Assembly (NCBI GenBank): GCA_025201805.1
Contig: MU619265.1
Location: forward strand, 230,190 to 268,164
Length of the DNA: 37,975 nucleotides
Source of the DNA: Parasitella parasitica
Lineage: Eukaryota; Mucoromycota; Mucoromycetes; Mucorales; Mucoraceae
Direction: 5' to 3'
Within the stretch, counting starts at the first letter, position 1. Every line of letters begins with the position of its first letter. The notes beneath the pieces were generated by a model that was given only the letters and a program-made list of their open reading frames with translations, was not told where the DNA came from and made no database searches. The translations under genes were made by a program, and so were the position numbers. Below, piece by piece: positions 1 to 13,940 of this stretch.

Positions 1-142
1 TTCCTCTCTAAATCAATTTCAAGAGAAGAGAATAAGTGAATAGACCAAAAGGCTTTCTCCTGGATTCACACATACCGCAAATCAGAACAGACGATTCATC
101 TGAAATTCTCTCACTTTTTTTTTATTTGCATACACAAATACC
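1..142 (+). promoter_or_regulatory. Leader / proximal promoter of the PP4R3 gene (partial)
   Basis: The sequence upstream of the first ATG at 143 is AT-rich and ends in a T-run followed by 'acacaaataccatgg', a good start context with A at -3. No clear TATA box is visible, but the window begins here so the promoter is truncated. Confidence 0.4.
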
Positions 143-3244
<3,102 letters not shown>

Positions 3245-3738
3245 ATTTATATCAAATTTCAAATAACACTACTATTATATAATCCTTTCTTTGTATTTTT
3301 GCAAGGGCGATGCACTTCCACCTTTTAACTTTGAATACGCCTTCAAAGCTCAACGTGGTAGCTTTTGCTGTGTTATACATTCTCATGGTCTCCAAATAAC
3401 TAAATACAACATGAACAAGGCCCACAACTGAGTGCATGTTGCATGTTTTTTTTATGAGGCTTTACGCTTATCAAAGAAGAAAGAATTCTTCAAAGCCTTA
3501 TACTTTATTAGCTCGGGTGCATATTTCACAGACATTTTATCTAGCTGATTCAAAGGTCTGAAGACGAGGTTTGTAACAAATCCATGCATTGTTAAAATCC
3601 ATTTGTTATTTGTTGGAAATTCTCTTGTTTATTTTTTTTACAGTAAAGATATTAAATTTTAGTGAGAATAAATAAAACCACAAACCGAATTAGTTGCTAA
3701 CTTTTAAAGTGGTATTTACATTGTAGTTGCTAATTATA
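3245..3738. other. Convergent intergenic region between PP4R3 and the duplicated orphan gene
   Basis: AT-rich 3' flank shared by two convergent genes. It contains AATAAA-like strings around 3665-3675. No open frame here resembles a gene. Confidence 0.5.
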
Positions 3739-6166
3739 TTAATTATCCACAATGAAGAAACCTTCAGCATCATCATCAACAATGGCAGCTGCATGTTCGT
3801 TAGGTTTAACACCAAAGAATTCCTCATCAATTTCAGGAAAAGCAGAGGGAACATGCTTGTTCAAATTTAAAGCGAGAAAAGTACAGGTGGTAGCCTTGAT
3901 GGTAGTAAATTTAGCACCAATTTGGCGAGCATCTAAAAAAGTGAAAATCTTTAGATTTAGTGGTCTTGCAAGAGTCAATCATTTCAAACTTACAATCAGA
4001 ACATGCACCTTTTTTAGCATTTAATGAGGCAGGGGCGATTCCAGCGTTGACATTATCAGAACCATGAGCAGCCCAAGTGCTTTTGTTAGACTTTTTAACG
4101 CCATTAGGAGCACAGGTATTTGATGAGGCCGAAAGTGTCGTATTAATGGTGCCAACTTGAGTAATACATGGATTGCAACACTTCTTGACAGAAAAGGTTG
4201 ATGTACCAGATTTACTATCAGCAGGATTGGTGATAAATTGACGGTGAAAACCATTCGATTTGGAGTTTACTAAGGAAGCATCCAGAACAGAATCAGCGAG
4301 ACCAAGTTTGCCAACAACAACAAAGTCTTGATCAATCTCATTCAAAGTAACAGAGGCGGTATCTTGAGGGACATAGCGATTGAAATAACCAGCCAAGGAA
4401 GTCAAAGCACAAGCAGCAGCAGTAAGGACAGATTTGACAACAAAGAAGCCAAACTCAGTTACAACAAAGGGCTTCTTGAAAGGAAGAGGCGAGCCATCTT
4501 GTTCCAATGAGCGTTCATGATAAGTGGTGACAGGAGATTGAGCAACACAAACGTTATGATAACCTGTCAAAGAAAAGAAGACACAAGCAGTAGCAGCAAA
4601 GACTGAGGCATCAACAAAGAGACCAGAAGAAGCAACCTCAATGGCGACAGAAGTTTTTCCAAGATAAAGAGAAGATTCATTATGCCTCAACGGATGCTTA
4701 GTAGTAGGTAAACCGTAAAAAGGGTTGTGAATAGAGCTTGTAACATTCATAAAGCCACCAAGACTGTCTGAACTAGAAGCAATAACCAAACTAGCAGCAA
4801 CAGGGACATCATAGTAATTATCAGAGTTGGTAGAATTGTCAGAGTCAGATTCAAAATCAACAAAAAATTCTTCATCGTGATCAACAATAATAGAATCATT
4901 ACCGTCAATAGGTTGTTTATCAGAAAGAGTATCCTCTTCAGATTTAACAGCAAAGAACTTTTCATCAATGCTAGTAAAAATAGGTTGACTACCAGAAACA
5001 CCGCCAGAATAGGTATTACTCAAATTCGTAGCAGTAGGAGTACCAGCAGCACTGACAGCAGTATTAGCAATAGCAAGCGCAGCACTGTTATGGTGATCAT
5101 CTAAAGAGGTAAATTTGTTAAATTTGAAAGCCTTACAAGAGTAAATTACTTCAACATTACCATTAAAATAACCATTGTTTTGGTCACAGTTCATTAAAGA
5201 AGCAGAAATGGAACCGTCAATAGCAGATTCTTTGAAGCCAAGCTTGTCAATGACAACAAAGCCTGGGCCAGCCTCATTGAAGGCAACGAAATCAGTACCT
5301 TGATGAGCAGAACGACTTAAAGAGCCAGCCAAGGCAAGAGCAGCAGGAGCAAAGATCGATTTATCAATGAAGTGACCAAATTTAGTGGTAACAGATGACT
5401 TTTTGAGATGGGAAAACGTATCAATTTTTTCCAATGGGTCAACGGAAGCAGAAGCTTGAGTAGCATAAAGACAGGGATAACCGACCAAGGAAGAAAAAGC
5501 ACGGGCAGTAACAGTATATGCGTCGTAACAACCAGCCAAGAGAGAGAAACCACGGGCAGTAGCAGCAAAGTCTAAGCTATCAACAAAGAGGCTATAGTAA
5601 TTAGTTTCAGTGGCGGCAGAAGTCTTGTCAAGATGGAGAGAAGAATCAGCATGGTCCAATTGACGTTCATTAGCTACGCCATAGAAAGGATCATACACGG
5701 TATTTGCTACATTGGTAAATCCATCAAGATCACCACGATCAACACTAGTCAAAGAAGGAAGGGCAGAGGCTTCGTAGAAATTATCAGAATCGGTAGTTTC
5801 CTCAGATTCAGATTCATAATCAATACAGACGATGTCTACAAAGAACAAATCAAGAATGTCAAGAGCAAGACCAAGTTCATTGGAAGTGCCAGCGTAAGGA
5901 TTATAAGGTGTCAAAGAAGCAGCTTTTTTCATAGCAGTGGCACATTTTGAGGTGGCAGATTTATCAGATCCCAGTTTAACAGAATGTTCAAAGCAGGAGG
6001 TACTCTTGACAACTTTGACAAGTATGCAGTCTTGGAATTCAGAGCAGTTTCGCATGATAATATCACAAGTAGCACTTTTAGAGGAGTTTGAAGTTCGAAA
6101 AGCATTGCATATGCTGTTATACACAGTTGCAAATGGAGAGTAACGGCTCAGTAACTGATCAAACAT
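3739..6166 (-). CDS. Orphan protein with two ~315-residue internal repeats
   Basis: I do not recognise this protein. Exons 6166-3994 and 3932-3739 (intron 61 nt, GTAAGT...TTTTTTAG) give 788 aa. The frame stays open upstream to 6343, but a TATATAA at ~6357-6363 would place transcription start near 6325-6335, so ATG 6166 is preferred. The protein is rich in Ala, Ser, Thr, Asp and aromatics. Unit A (~110-430) and unit B (~436-788) share an acidic Asp/Ser entry segment, a (D/N)PFYG motif (159-163 and 481-485), FVD-(S/A)-x2-FAATA, KFGHF/EFGFF, FVVIDKLG/FVVVGKLG, and an IDE(K/E)FF-x-VK exit. Short submotifs of the form A-x2-SL-x-GY-x3-(Y/V) recur inside both units. There is no signal peptide or obvious transmembrane helix. 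It may be lineage-specific and fast evolving. Function unknown. Confidence 0.8.
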
Positions 6167-6352
6167 CTTGCTTAAAAAAAAAAAGAGAAGCTTGATAACC
6201 TTGAGTTTTTTTAGTCTCTTGATTTGCCTGGAGTTACTTGTTTCTTCGAGTTCCTCAGGGTTTCTTTTGAGAGCTTTGAGGGTTTTGAGAATTTGATTGA
6301 AGAAAGTATGGAAGAAGAGATATAAAGAGATATAGAGAAGCAAATTGAACTA

Positions 6353-6366
6353 GACTCATTATATAC
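6353..6366 (-). promoter_or_regulatory. TATA box of the duplicated orphan gene
   Basis: On the minus strand the sequence GGTATATAATGAG lies ~190 nt upstream of the chosen ATG at 6166. The canonical TATATAA implies a leader of about 160 nt. Confidence 0.5.
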
Positions 6367-7084
6367 CATCTCTATGTGGCTTTTTGTACATTTTCTTTTT
6401 GTTTCCATGGTATTAAACTTTACAGCATGGTTACAATCAAGTACGTAAAGAAAAATGCATTAATCAAAACTGCTTCATAAACAAAAAAAGTTTCTCGTTA
6501 CTAAACAAAAGAATATGATCCTCCCCTACAGTTATTAGAGAAGAAACTTTGCTTTTATCACAAATCAACACTTTTTTACCTATCACAGCAATTCAGTGCA
6601 TTGGCATTACGCAAAAGTCGAATGAGCCGAGTTTTGCTTTTTCAATCCATCAATTGATTACAACTGTGGCAAATTCATGCTACCTATGGACTTTTCTACA
6701 AAAAAATAATCTATAAGAGCTAGGCTCCTCAAAAAATGCAAAGCACACTTTTTTTTTTGTGTTCCCTGAGGCAATTCTATCTATTAAATTAATACCACTG
6801 CGTGCACCAACGGCTTCACACATTTAAGGTAAAGATTGAAACATACGTTTTTGACACATTGGGGTATAGCCTACTAACAACATAAATTCGAGCTATATCA
6901 TTAGTTTCACCTTTTCTTGGCAAATCATTATTTAACAGAAAGCTTCGATACAAACAATTATAGCAATAACAAATACACCTAGAAAGGTTGATCTTCCATA
7001 GAGATGCTTGCGACAGATACGTAGCAAAACACTACGATTAGCCATAAACTTTATTTCATCTCGCATGCTAATTCTAGACTTCGA

Positions 7085-7570
7085 AACAAGTGGGAGAGTC
7101 ATAAAATGTGTCTTGATATTTCAGCTTGGATGCACTCTTAAATGCCTTGCTCTGAACGCATAGTTTTCACTTGCAATTTGGATGAGTGTAGTGGCAAGGC
7201 TTCTCTCCTGTATGCGAATTTTCCTGATCTGTTTTGATTGACAAAGCACTTAATTCAGCATTGTCTTTTTTTTGCATTCGCTACAATTTTTATAGACAAG
7301 AAGGTATAAGGTTTTAGCTCTTTGCTTTGCATATCAACGATAGTTGAAAAAACGTTGTTTCCTTTAATGGATGGCGATTGAAACAGCATTAGTGGTATTG
7401 ATGTCAAGGCATTGATTACCTTGGCTCATTCACATTTATAACGCCAAGTAGTTCGGTCAGATCGACAGTAGGTGGTAATGCTGCAAATCTGCCTTTACTA
7501 GTTGACAGCTGTAGCAATGAGGTTCAAGTATTGCTTGATCAGATGTCTTTACCTGGTGCATGCATCACTG
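7085..7570 (-). pseudogene. Decayed C2H2 zinc-finger gene
   Basis: Around 7214-7197 the minus strand reads HTGEKPCHYTHPNCK, the diagnostic C2H2 linker and first Cys pair, followed by a stop. The fragment SKAFKSASKLKYQ continues at ~7150-7110, where a C2H2 finger would have its core. Upstream at ~7290-7275 another frame reads CSECKK, the Cys pair of the preceding finger. At ~7490-7450 an open fragment GRFAALPPTVDLTELLG also looks coding. The frames are separated by stops and at least one frameshift, so no intact gene is possible. Which zinc-finger subfamily it derives from cannot be told. Outer limits are approximate. Confidence 0.55.
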
Positions 7571-8167
7571 TTGTTTTGTTGATTGGTCAAAAAATCGAGT
7601 ATGGTACACTATCTTGATGTGGTTGCACGACTATCACATGTAAAAAAAAAATGTGTTGAGAAAATGCATAATGTGGGGGGGGATCCTCTCGTGTGCAGTG
7701 TCTGCACATGAGAACTCTAAATTTTTGTATGGTGTTGCATTGTCATATGAGCAGATTTGAATCGAACGTATCCGGATCACTATACAAAAGGAATGATGCT
7801 ACATTCATGCACATTCCCATAGCCATTTTTCATTGCATTAACGAACACTTGAATCTTGCGCTCTCTATCCCCCTTTCTTTATCCAGGGGACACGCAATAT
7901 TAGTCAATAAACAAAAATTTTCACACCTTTCTTCCATTCAAAGGCTTTTACTCTAACTAATAAAAGCTGGCGAGTATTTAATAACAATGCTGTAATTATT
8001 TATTAGCATTTATATAATAACTTTTTCAAGTGAAATCTGCTTTGATGACTTCCTAACGGGTTAGTTCTGTAGAAGCATAATTATTCATACTCTGAATGAC
8101 AGTTCTCAAAGTATGTCCTATTATTTTAATGATTATACAGTAATTTCCAAATAATTTTGATACTTAC

Positions 8168-8314
8168 TCCTCAATTGATGAAAACAATAATTCATGCCTC
8201 TCTTCCTGCTGCTGTATAGCTATATCGATTTCGATTTGCTCCTCGTGTCCTCTTGTATCATATTCAACCATTGGCAAGTGAGCATCTTTTTCGGTCAAGC
8301 CAGTGTCGTTAACT
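8168..8314 (-). pseudogene. Isolated exon-like segment of an unidentified gene
   Basis: A 147-nt minus-strand stretch is flanked by a TAG acceptor (8316-8315) and a perfect GTAAGTATC donor (8167 downward). It encodes 48 codons of convincing composition, including TGLTEKDAHLPMVEYD and EIDIAIQQQEERHELLF. After a possible short intron a second piece reads about a dozen codons (ending FENCHSEYE) to a stop near 8084, followed by AATAAA-like sequence. No upstream exon with a start codon could be joined in frame. It is therefore either the tail of a decayed gene or a gene whose 5' exons I failed to see. Family not recognised. Confidence 0.35.
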
Positions 8315-9270
8315 CTATGCAACTAGTACGATGAAAATTTTGAGGTCATTAGCAGTAAGATAAAGTGTTTAAACATTTACATACATGGTATGTGCTTACA
8401 AGAAACTTTACTAGTTTGCTAATCCATGCAAGTGCATGATTTTATTCAGTTTTGTTGAAGGTCAACATCAATTTTAAAAGATTTGTTATCTTATTATCAA
8501 CACTAGCAATAGTACTATCGCAAGTAATAGCTACAGTTTAACATCCAGTCCAAGCAACCGCAACCAATGTCAAGTCAAATGCAACACTCTCTACATCATG
8601 ATAACAGAGAAAAAGAGGGCTTCAATTTTGAGAATGGGTACATTTAAAGCACATAAACAACTGCTATACATCAGTGGTTTTGATGATTAGTATGAGAGGA
8701 AGGGCTATACTTTAATACATTCGTATGTACATGAAAAGTGATTCGGTAGTACAGTCAGAATCGTTGTCTGCAAGTCTGAAAAACTTTCAACATAATTGAT
8801 GGAGAGTGACAGAGGTCCGTCGTATAAAAATGTATATTTGAGCCATCCTACAAAACGCACGACCAGCCACAATATGTATTATTATACCAGTTTTGCTTGG
8901 CTTGCAATTTTGTTCCAAGATTTCTTGAATGGATGAAACTGCGCTATACAAGCCATGTGCCTTACTTTTATTATATATAATACGGCCACTGCTGCTGCCT
9001 ATGATAAGCCATCTCGACTTGATTTACTAAGCTGACTACTGTTTAGGAGTTTACCTTGCATAAAATACAACAAAATGAAAGAATGAAATCCCGGAATAAG
9101 TTCTATGAATGAAGAAAACAATGTAATTTATTGAAAAAGCAAAGACTAAACAGAGAAAGGAATCGAAAAGAAAAGCAAATGTTCTTGTTTTGGGTGTATA
9201 TATGTAAAGATGTACAAAAAAAAGTGGAAGTATGTGTATGTGTCGTATGTATAAGTTTTGTGTGTGTGAT

Positions 9271-9684
9271 TTAACAGGCCATCACAGGGATCAAGTAGCC
9301 ATGCTCTTCTTCGTCATCTTCGTTTTTGCATTTGTAATGAGTTGATAACCCAGAAAAGAACAGTGGAGTCAGTGATTGAGTATTGATAGTTAATTTAGGC
9401 TTTTTGGAGTTAATTTTTGGAGTCTCTGGAGTACTGGGAGATTCAAAAGCGCGTCTACGAGAATTGGGAATAAAGGACAAATCGAGTGGCATGATTGGAG
9501 GTCTATCTTGCTGCTGATGTTGGATAACGGGTATAATAGTAGAAGCAGTAGAGTCTGCGACACTAGGGATTGTAAATGTGTACTGGATAGGTTGCGTGGA
9601 TGCAAAGCAGGATCTATCATATTCATCGGCACTATAGGTAGTGAAAATAGTGATTTCAGGATTAAAGCGAACAAATTTTGACAT
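9271..9684 (-). CDS. Small protein with N-terminal RVxF-type motif (fungal uncharacterised)
   Basis: Single-exon gene of 137 aa. Residues 3-7 (KFVRF) fit the RVxF consensus used to dock onto protein phosphatase 1. They are followed by an ITIFTTYSADEYDRS segment; such VRF...YS-x2-EYDRS blocks occur in several fungal proteins, which I recall only generally. The middle is Pro/Ser-rich with a basic patch (SRRRAFES, NSKKPKL), and the C-terminus is acidic (NEDDEEEHG). There is no signal peptide or membrane segment. ATG 9684 fits a TATAAAA box about 57 nt upstream. A PP1-binding role is inference from the motif alone. Confidence 0.75.
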   Translation of the reverse strand: MSKFVRFNPEITIFTTYSADEYDRSCFASTQPIQYTFTIPSVADSTASTIIPVIQHQQQDRPPIMPLDLSFIPNSRRRAFESPSTPETPKINSKKPKLTINTQSLTPLFFSGLSTHYKCKNEDDEEEHGYLIPVMAC

Positions 9685-9740
9685 GTTGAGTTGTTTTGAT
9701 GGTTTTCAACAAAAAAGGATCTTCACAAAACATCTGGTCC

Positions 9741-9747
9741 TTTTATA
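9741..9747 (-). promoter_or_regulatory. TATA box of the 9271-9684 gene
   Basis: Minus-strand GGTATAAAAGG lies about 57 nt upstream of the start codon at 9684, predicting a leader of ~25-30 nt. Confidence 0.6.
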
Positions 9748-10198
9748 CCTTTTGATGAGCAAGTAGATCTATTTTTAACCCAAGTAACACGATAAACTTT
9801 TATGGTACCAATTACTACCAGTAGTTCTATTTTTACGCATATATATATATCAAGGAAAGCGGCTGCTTTTCATAATTCTTGGCTCGCTCAGAAATATTAA
9901 GGAGAGCTGTATTTGTACTGTTGTTTCTTTTCTATTGTGCTTTTAATAGATTTATTCAACTAGCATTCTGTAAATATAGAATCTGTAGGTTTGAGAAGAT
10001 TCTATCAAAAAACAAATCATGTTGAAATCAAGTTCATCTTTTTGATGCTAATCGTTCATTGTTCCACTAAAAAGGACATGACACTGTCTATGCTCAAATT
10101 GATTTAAAGATTCGTACTCCACACGCGCTAAAGCTCTGCCTTGACATTCATTGATGCCAAACCATCAAATTGTGGTTTAACAATTTTTTATTTCAGGT
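9748..10198. other. Intergenic region
   Basis: Upstream sequence of the 9271-9684 gene and 3' flank of the kelch-BTB gene. It includes an (AT)n run at about 9840-9849. No gene seen. Confidence 0.5.
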
Positions 10199-12330
10199 TC
10201 AAGCCTCTACTGTCATATCAGTATTACTATTAGAAGAGCTGCTATTATTAATGGGTATTAATTCGTTTGCGGTTTGGGTGCTGCGTTGGTTCAGCAGAAC
10301 GTCGCTTGTCACATAGTTGACATTTTGAGCGTGATGGTGATGATGTACGTGGTGATGGGGACGGTGGCGTTGCTGGTAATGAGCACTAGTCCCAGCAGCG
10401 GCTGTTGTATTAACAGATTGGGAAATCATAGTATTACTATTACTAGCATATACATGGTGATGACTGGAATTACTTGTGTTGTAAACTGTATTTTGCTGCT
10501 GTGGTTGCGATTGTCGCGGGGATGGTGCCACTGCTGCTACATATCGTGGTCGTCCCACTTCAAGCACTGCCTCCTTTGGCACAGCCTCAAGAAATTCTTC
10601 TCTCACAGAGGAAGGTAACTCCATTAACATGTTGGATTTCAGTAGATAGCCATAATTTTGAAACATAAAACCCAGAGCAAGTAGCTTCAGCCCAACCTCT
10701 TCTGCCATAATTGCCTTTTCAAAAATCAACCCACAGCTTTCAACAGACATATGGCGTCGATACAGCCTTCGGCAACATAATTTCTTGAGCCTGTGTAGTA
10801 AGTACATATTCGCCATGACTAATAAATCGCAAACTATTTGCCACGGCTCTGACTCATCTAACCGGTCGCTGTACAAAAACTTCAAAAAAGCCATAATCAC
10901 TTGAACTGGCTCTGGTATTACCATCTTTCGTTCAATTGCTTCTGACATGCCTGATTTGTGTATATTTTTGAAATGAGGCCAGCGTGTCAGCAAGATGACT
11001 TGATGTACATAAATTTCCTCTCCGTTTTCGGCAATGATGGAGAAATCAGATAACTCTGGGCTATTTAGTAACTGAACAAACTCTGTAGTGAATCTTGGCT
11101 CAGCGATATCATAAAGCCCCAACGATTCTCCATGTATCACCAAGGCATCCCTTTCATGTTGTTAGTATGTAAACAAAAAAAATTACCGAGAATCTAGTAT
11201 ATTTACCTGAAATGATCATATCCTTGTGGTCTATAAGGATCTGTGTTACCAAGAAATAGTAAATTGTTGACATTGATTTGAGATTGAACATCTGCCTGTT
11301 CTCCGGATGATTCATTGACTATGGTAAAATAATTCCAACCACCAACTTCAAAATGTCCGTCGCATTCTTGCTTTTCCCACTCTAATGTGTCCAAATCCAA
11401 CATCCATAAACTATATGTTGATTCGGGACTATTTAGCTGCTGTTGCTGCTGGTGGGGGTGTTTATTGTTGCTTAAATATCTCCCAAAAACTAATAGCTTA
11501 CCACATGCTGTATCGCAAAAATGTTGGCTCTTTAAAAGAACCATGCTTTTATTGCATGATTGTTGTTGCTGTTGGTTGCCGCTAAGCACTAAATGAGGCG
11601 TGTAAGGTAATTTCTGAAGGTTGACCATAAACAAATCAGATACTGTGTTTCCTTGCTCATCTTTGCCAGCGTAAATGTACATTTTATTTCCAACAAGCGT
11701 GGCTGAGTGGTTGTATCTAGGTGGCATGTCATGGTATCGTGTCCATACCATTGAATTCAAATCAAGGATACACAATTCATCCAAGACATAAGTGCAGTCA
11801 GAGCTTTTAGCAAATCCACCATATATAATAAGTTTATCTTCGAATACTGCTGCGCTGTGTAGATAGCGAGAAGATACATTTCCTGTAATGTTGGGTTGAT
11901 GCCATGTCGATGTTTTGAGATTGAAAATATGCACATCTCCACAATATTCTTGGTACTCGTTGCAGCCCCCTAATTAGTAATATGCATGTTAGTTTGTATT
12001 CATGAATCCGGTCGTTAAGTGTACCGAAAACTATGATTGAATCTCTCCATCTTGTTGCTGAATGTCCATATCTTTTGCATGGTGGAATACCATGTGTGTT
12101 CTACGCTGTATTTAGTACCCAAAATAACTACTGATCATTTTTTCACATACCTGTATAACCTCCCATTGCATATTCTTTAAATCAAGATAATGCAAATTAT
12201 CAGTTACATTTCCACCTCCACCAAATACGTACAATCGTTGATCTACTTTTACAAACGATGGCCTCCATAGTCCAGCTAAATTTTGACCTATCGTTTTTAT
12301 CGGTTGACCGGGTTTCATAAGCATTGCCAT
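10199..12330 (-). CDS. Kelch-repeat/BTB-domain protein (LZTR1-like architecture)
   Basis: Exons 12330-12151, 12100-12025, 11969-11207 and 11150-10199 give 656 aa. Residues ~15-330 form a kelch propeller: LYVFGGGG, RYGHSATRW...IIVFGG, RYLHSAAVFEDKLIIYGG, RYNHSATLVGNKMYIYAG. A BTB/POZ domain begins after the third intron (~360-470: LSDFSIIAENGEEIYVHQ, FLKFLYSDRLDE) and is followed by a BACK-like helical stretch. Kelch before BTB is the order found in LZTR1 and fungal relatives, which act as Cullin-3 substrate adaptors, and is the reverse of classical BTB-kelch proteins. A Cul3 role here is inferred. The last ~110 residues are low-complexity: Gln, Asn/Ser and a His-rich HHHVHHHHH run. A Gln/Asn loop also interrupts the propeller near 11440-11590. 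Confidence 0.88.
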
Positions 12331-12757
12331 TGTTTGGTTTGTTTATTATGCAATGAAATTAACTGTGGTTATATTAAAAAACAAAACAAAATTCAGAGGA
12401 ACCAGTAATTGAAGATTGAGAAAAAATAAAAATGAGATATAAAAAGAAGAGAAAGGAAGTATATTAAATACGAAAAGCTTTATTTCTTGTTGATTGTTGA
12501 TAAACTACAAAAATTTCCGTATGAAAGAATATGGGTTACCAAATAACAAAAAAGAAGGGGGATGGAGGAGGATTTTTACTTCAAGAGATGAAGGGGCATT
12601 TACAAATGCTCTGAATTAAAGTTTCTCGATTCCTATGTTCCCGTTGCTATACATTATTCGTTCCTGATATTTTTTTTATTATTATTCAAGTTCATCACTA
12701 TAATTGTCTTATGCTGTTAATCTATTAAATGTGATTTTCTATACATTCTTTCTCAAT
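12331..12757. other. Upstream region of the kelch-BTB gene
   Basis: Very A-rich leader and promoter of the kelch-BTB gene, plus the 3' flank of the decayed gene at 12758-13245. No distinct TATA box is clear and no gene is seen. Confidence 0.4.
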
Positions 12758-13245
12758 TTAGGATTCAAAGCCTTTTAAAAAAGGTACCATGAGACCTTTA
12801 TAGAGACCGGTATCATTGGCCTCATTATTAAACTGCTTAAGACGACCTTCTAAAAGAGTGATGTCCGTAATATGGGTGGTATCAACCATGCAGAATTGCG
12901 CCCGAGACCTTTGATGAAAGGGCGAACAAGCTCCACAGGTGCTGGTTGCGCTTCTCCGGACAAGGCTTGCAAGAGACCGAAATCGCAACACTGGGCTGAA
13001 CAATAGCTGGAGTGAACGGAATGTGTCGTTGCTTTTCTTTGATGCCCTTCGTGACAAGGACCCAGCTATTGGGTTGTGATGATTGCGAGGAAGATCCAGA
13101 TAACTGAGGATCTCCTTTGTTAATTGTATCTTTACTAAGAGCTGTTACTATGAGAAAAAGTCTCATTAGCTTTTGAAATGATGTATTCAGCCAAGGCAGC
13201 CTTCAGTAATGGCAGTTTTACCAAAAGCTCTGATTCTAGGCGTCA
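12758..13245 (-). pseudogene. Decayed protein-coding gene, family not recognised
   Basis: Four consecutive minus-strand segments have coding-like composition but lie in different frames. 13241-13140 reads SELLVKLPLLKAALAEYII and ends at a stop. ~13135-12990 carries a Ser/Gln linker then NSWVLVTKGIKEKQRHI. ~12985-12890 reads FGLLQALSGEAQPAPVELV. 12895-12761 reads THITDITLLEGRLKQF and ends LKGFES-stop. Joining them needs several frameshifts or stops to be bypassed, and the gaps are too short for introns. This implies a pseudogene, or less likely a cluster of sequence errors. An AATAAA on the minus strand near 12480 could be its old polyadenylation signal. Confidence 0.5.
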
Positions 13246-13639
13246 AAAAAATTTTTTTTTTAAAAAAACAGATCGATTTCTTTGAATTTAGTTGAGAAAA
13301 GAGAAAAAAATGAAAGCATAAGCGAAGGTTTCAACTGTATCTATAGCATATATATTGAGAATCTGCAATTGTCTGTAAAAATATAAAAGCTATCTTTGTC
13401 ATGCCTATCCGGGATGATGTGCAATTATAAATTTTAGGGGCCCTTCTATAAGAAGGGTCACGTAAGATGTAATTTTACCCAACAGTTCTGAAGAGTATCG
13501 TGTAACTAAATGAAGGTAATCATTTTGGTAAACATAGCAACATGCCAGACTTGACAGTTACAAAATACCGTAATCAAAGTAATTTGTCTTTTTCAACAAA
13601 TTCTGAGAGCTCCTAAATGAAAGTTTTTGATAAAGTAAA

Positions 13640-13940
13640 ATTCAGGACATCTTTTATGCGGTTTTAGAACAGAACCCATAATTGAAGAGAATCCAATGCT
13701 TTCTGCAAGATGTTATCGACCTTGACGAAGGACTGTACGGCGAGGACACGGCCAATTTCTAATGTTGTGATTATTGGGTGGCGGTGCTGAGGATTTTATG
13801 AACTCCAAATCCCTAATATGCCACCGGTTGTTTGTTTTTTATGCGGAAGAGAGGGCCATACACGACATATGTTTGATGATTGTTTACACAATTATTTATT
13901 GCGCCGGGGCAATGATTTACATCGTAGATTCGGAAAATGA
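13640..13940 (+). pseudogene. Zinc-knuckle-like coding remnant, possibly from a retroelement
   Basis: From ATG 13818 the plus strand reads MPPVVCFLCGREGHTRHM, then FDDC and a basic RRGNDLHRRFGK end at a stop near 13939. C-x2-C-x4-H is the first half of a Gag-type CCHC knuckle, but the last Cys lies eight rather than five residues after the His. Upstream (~13655-13790) another frame reads FLQDVIDLDEGLYGEDTANF between stops. The pattern suggests a degraded retroelement Gag or nucleic-acid-binding gene. No reverse transcriptase, integrase or terminal repeat is visible nearby. Confidence 0.35.

Larger units (their letters stand above)
6367..9270. other. Gene-poor AT-rich interval
   Basis: Apart from the zinc-finger relic and the isolated exon-like segment I see no gene. 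Frames longer than 60 codons (for example 7693-7956 +) have no recognisable content. A plus-strand stretch near 8500-8645 reads as Ser/Thr/Asn-rich and then Gln/His-rich peptide in two different frames and might be another relic, but the evidence is weak. Confidence 0.4.

Noticed and set aside
7693-7956. 87-codon plus-strand frame
   Set aside because: Starts in low-complexity sequence, has no recognisable motif and sits in a gene-poor AT-rich region.
11700-11775. TGGCTGAGTGG plus a TTCAAATC string resembling tRNA A and B boxes
   Set aside because: They lie inside the kelch coding exon, where they encode conserved NHSATLVGNK sequence. No cloverleaf can be drawn.
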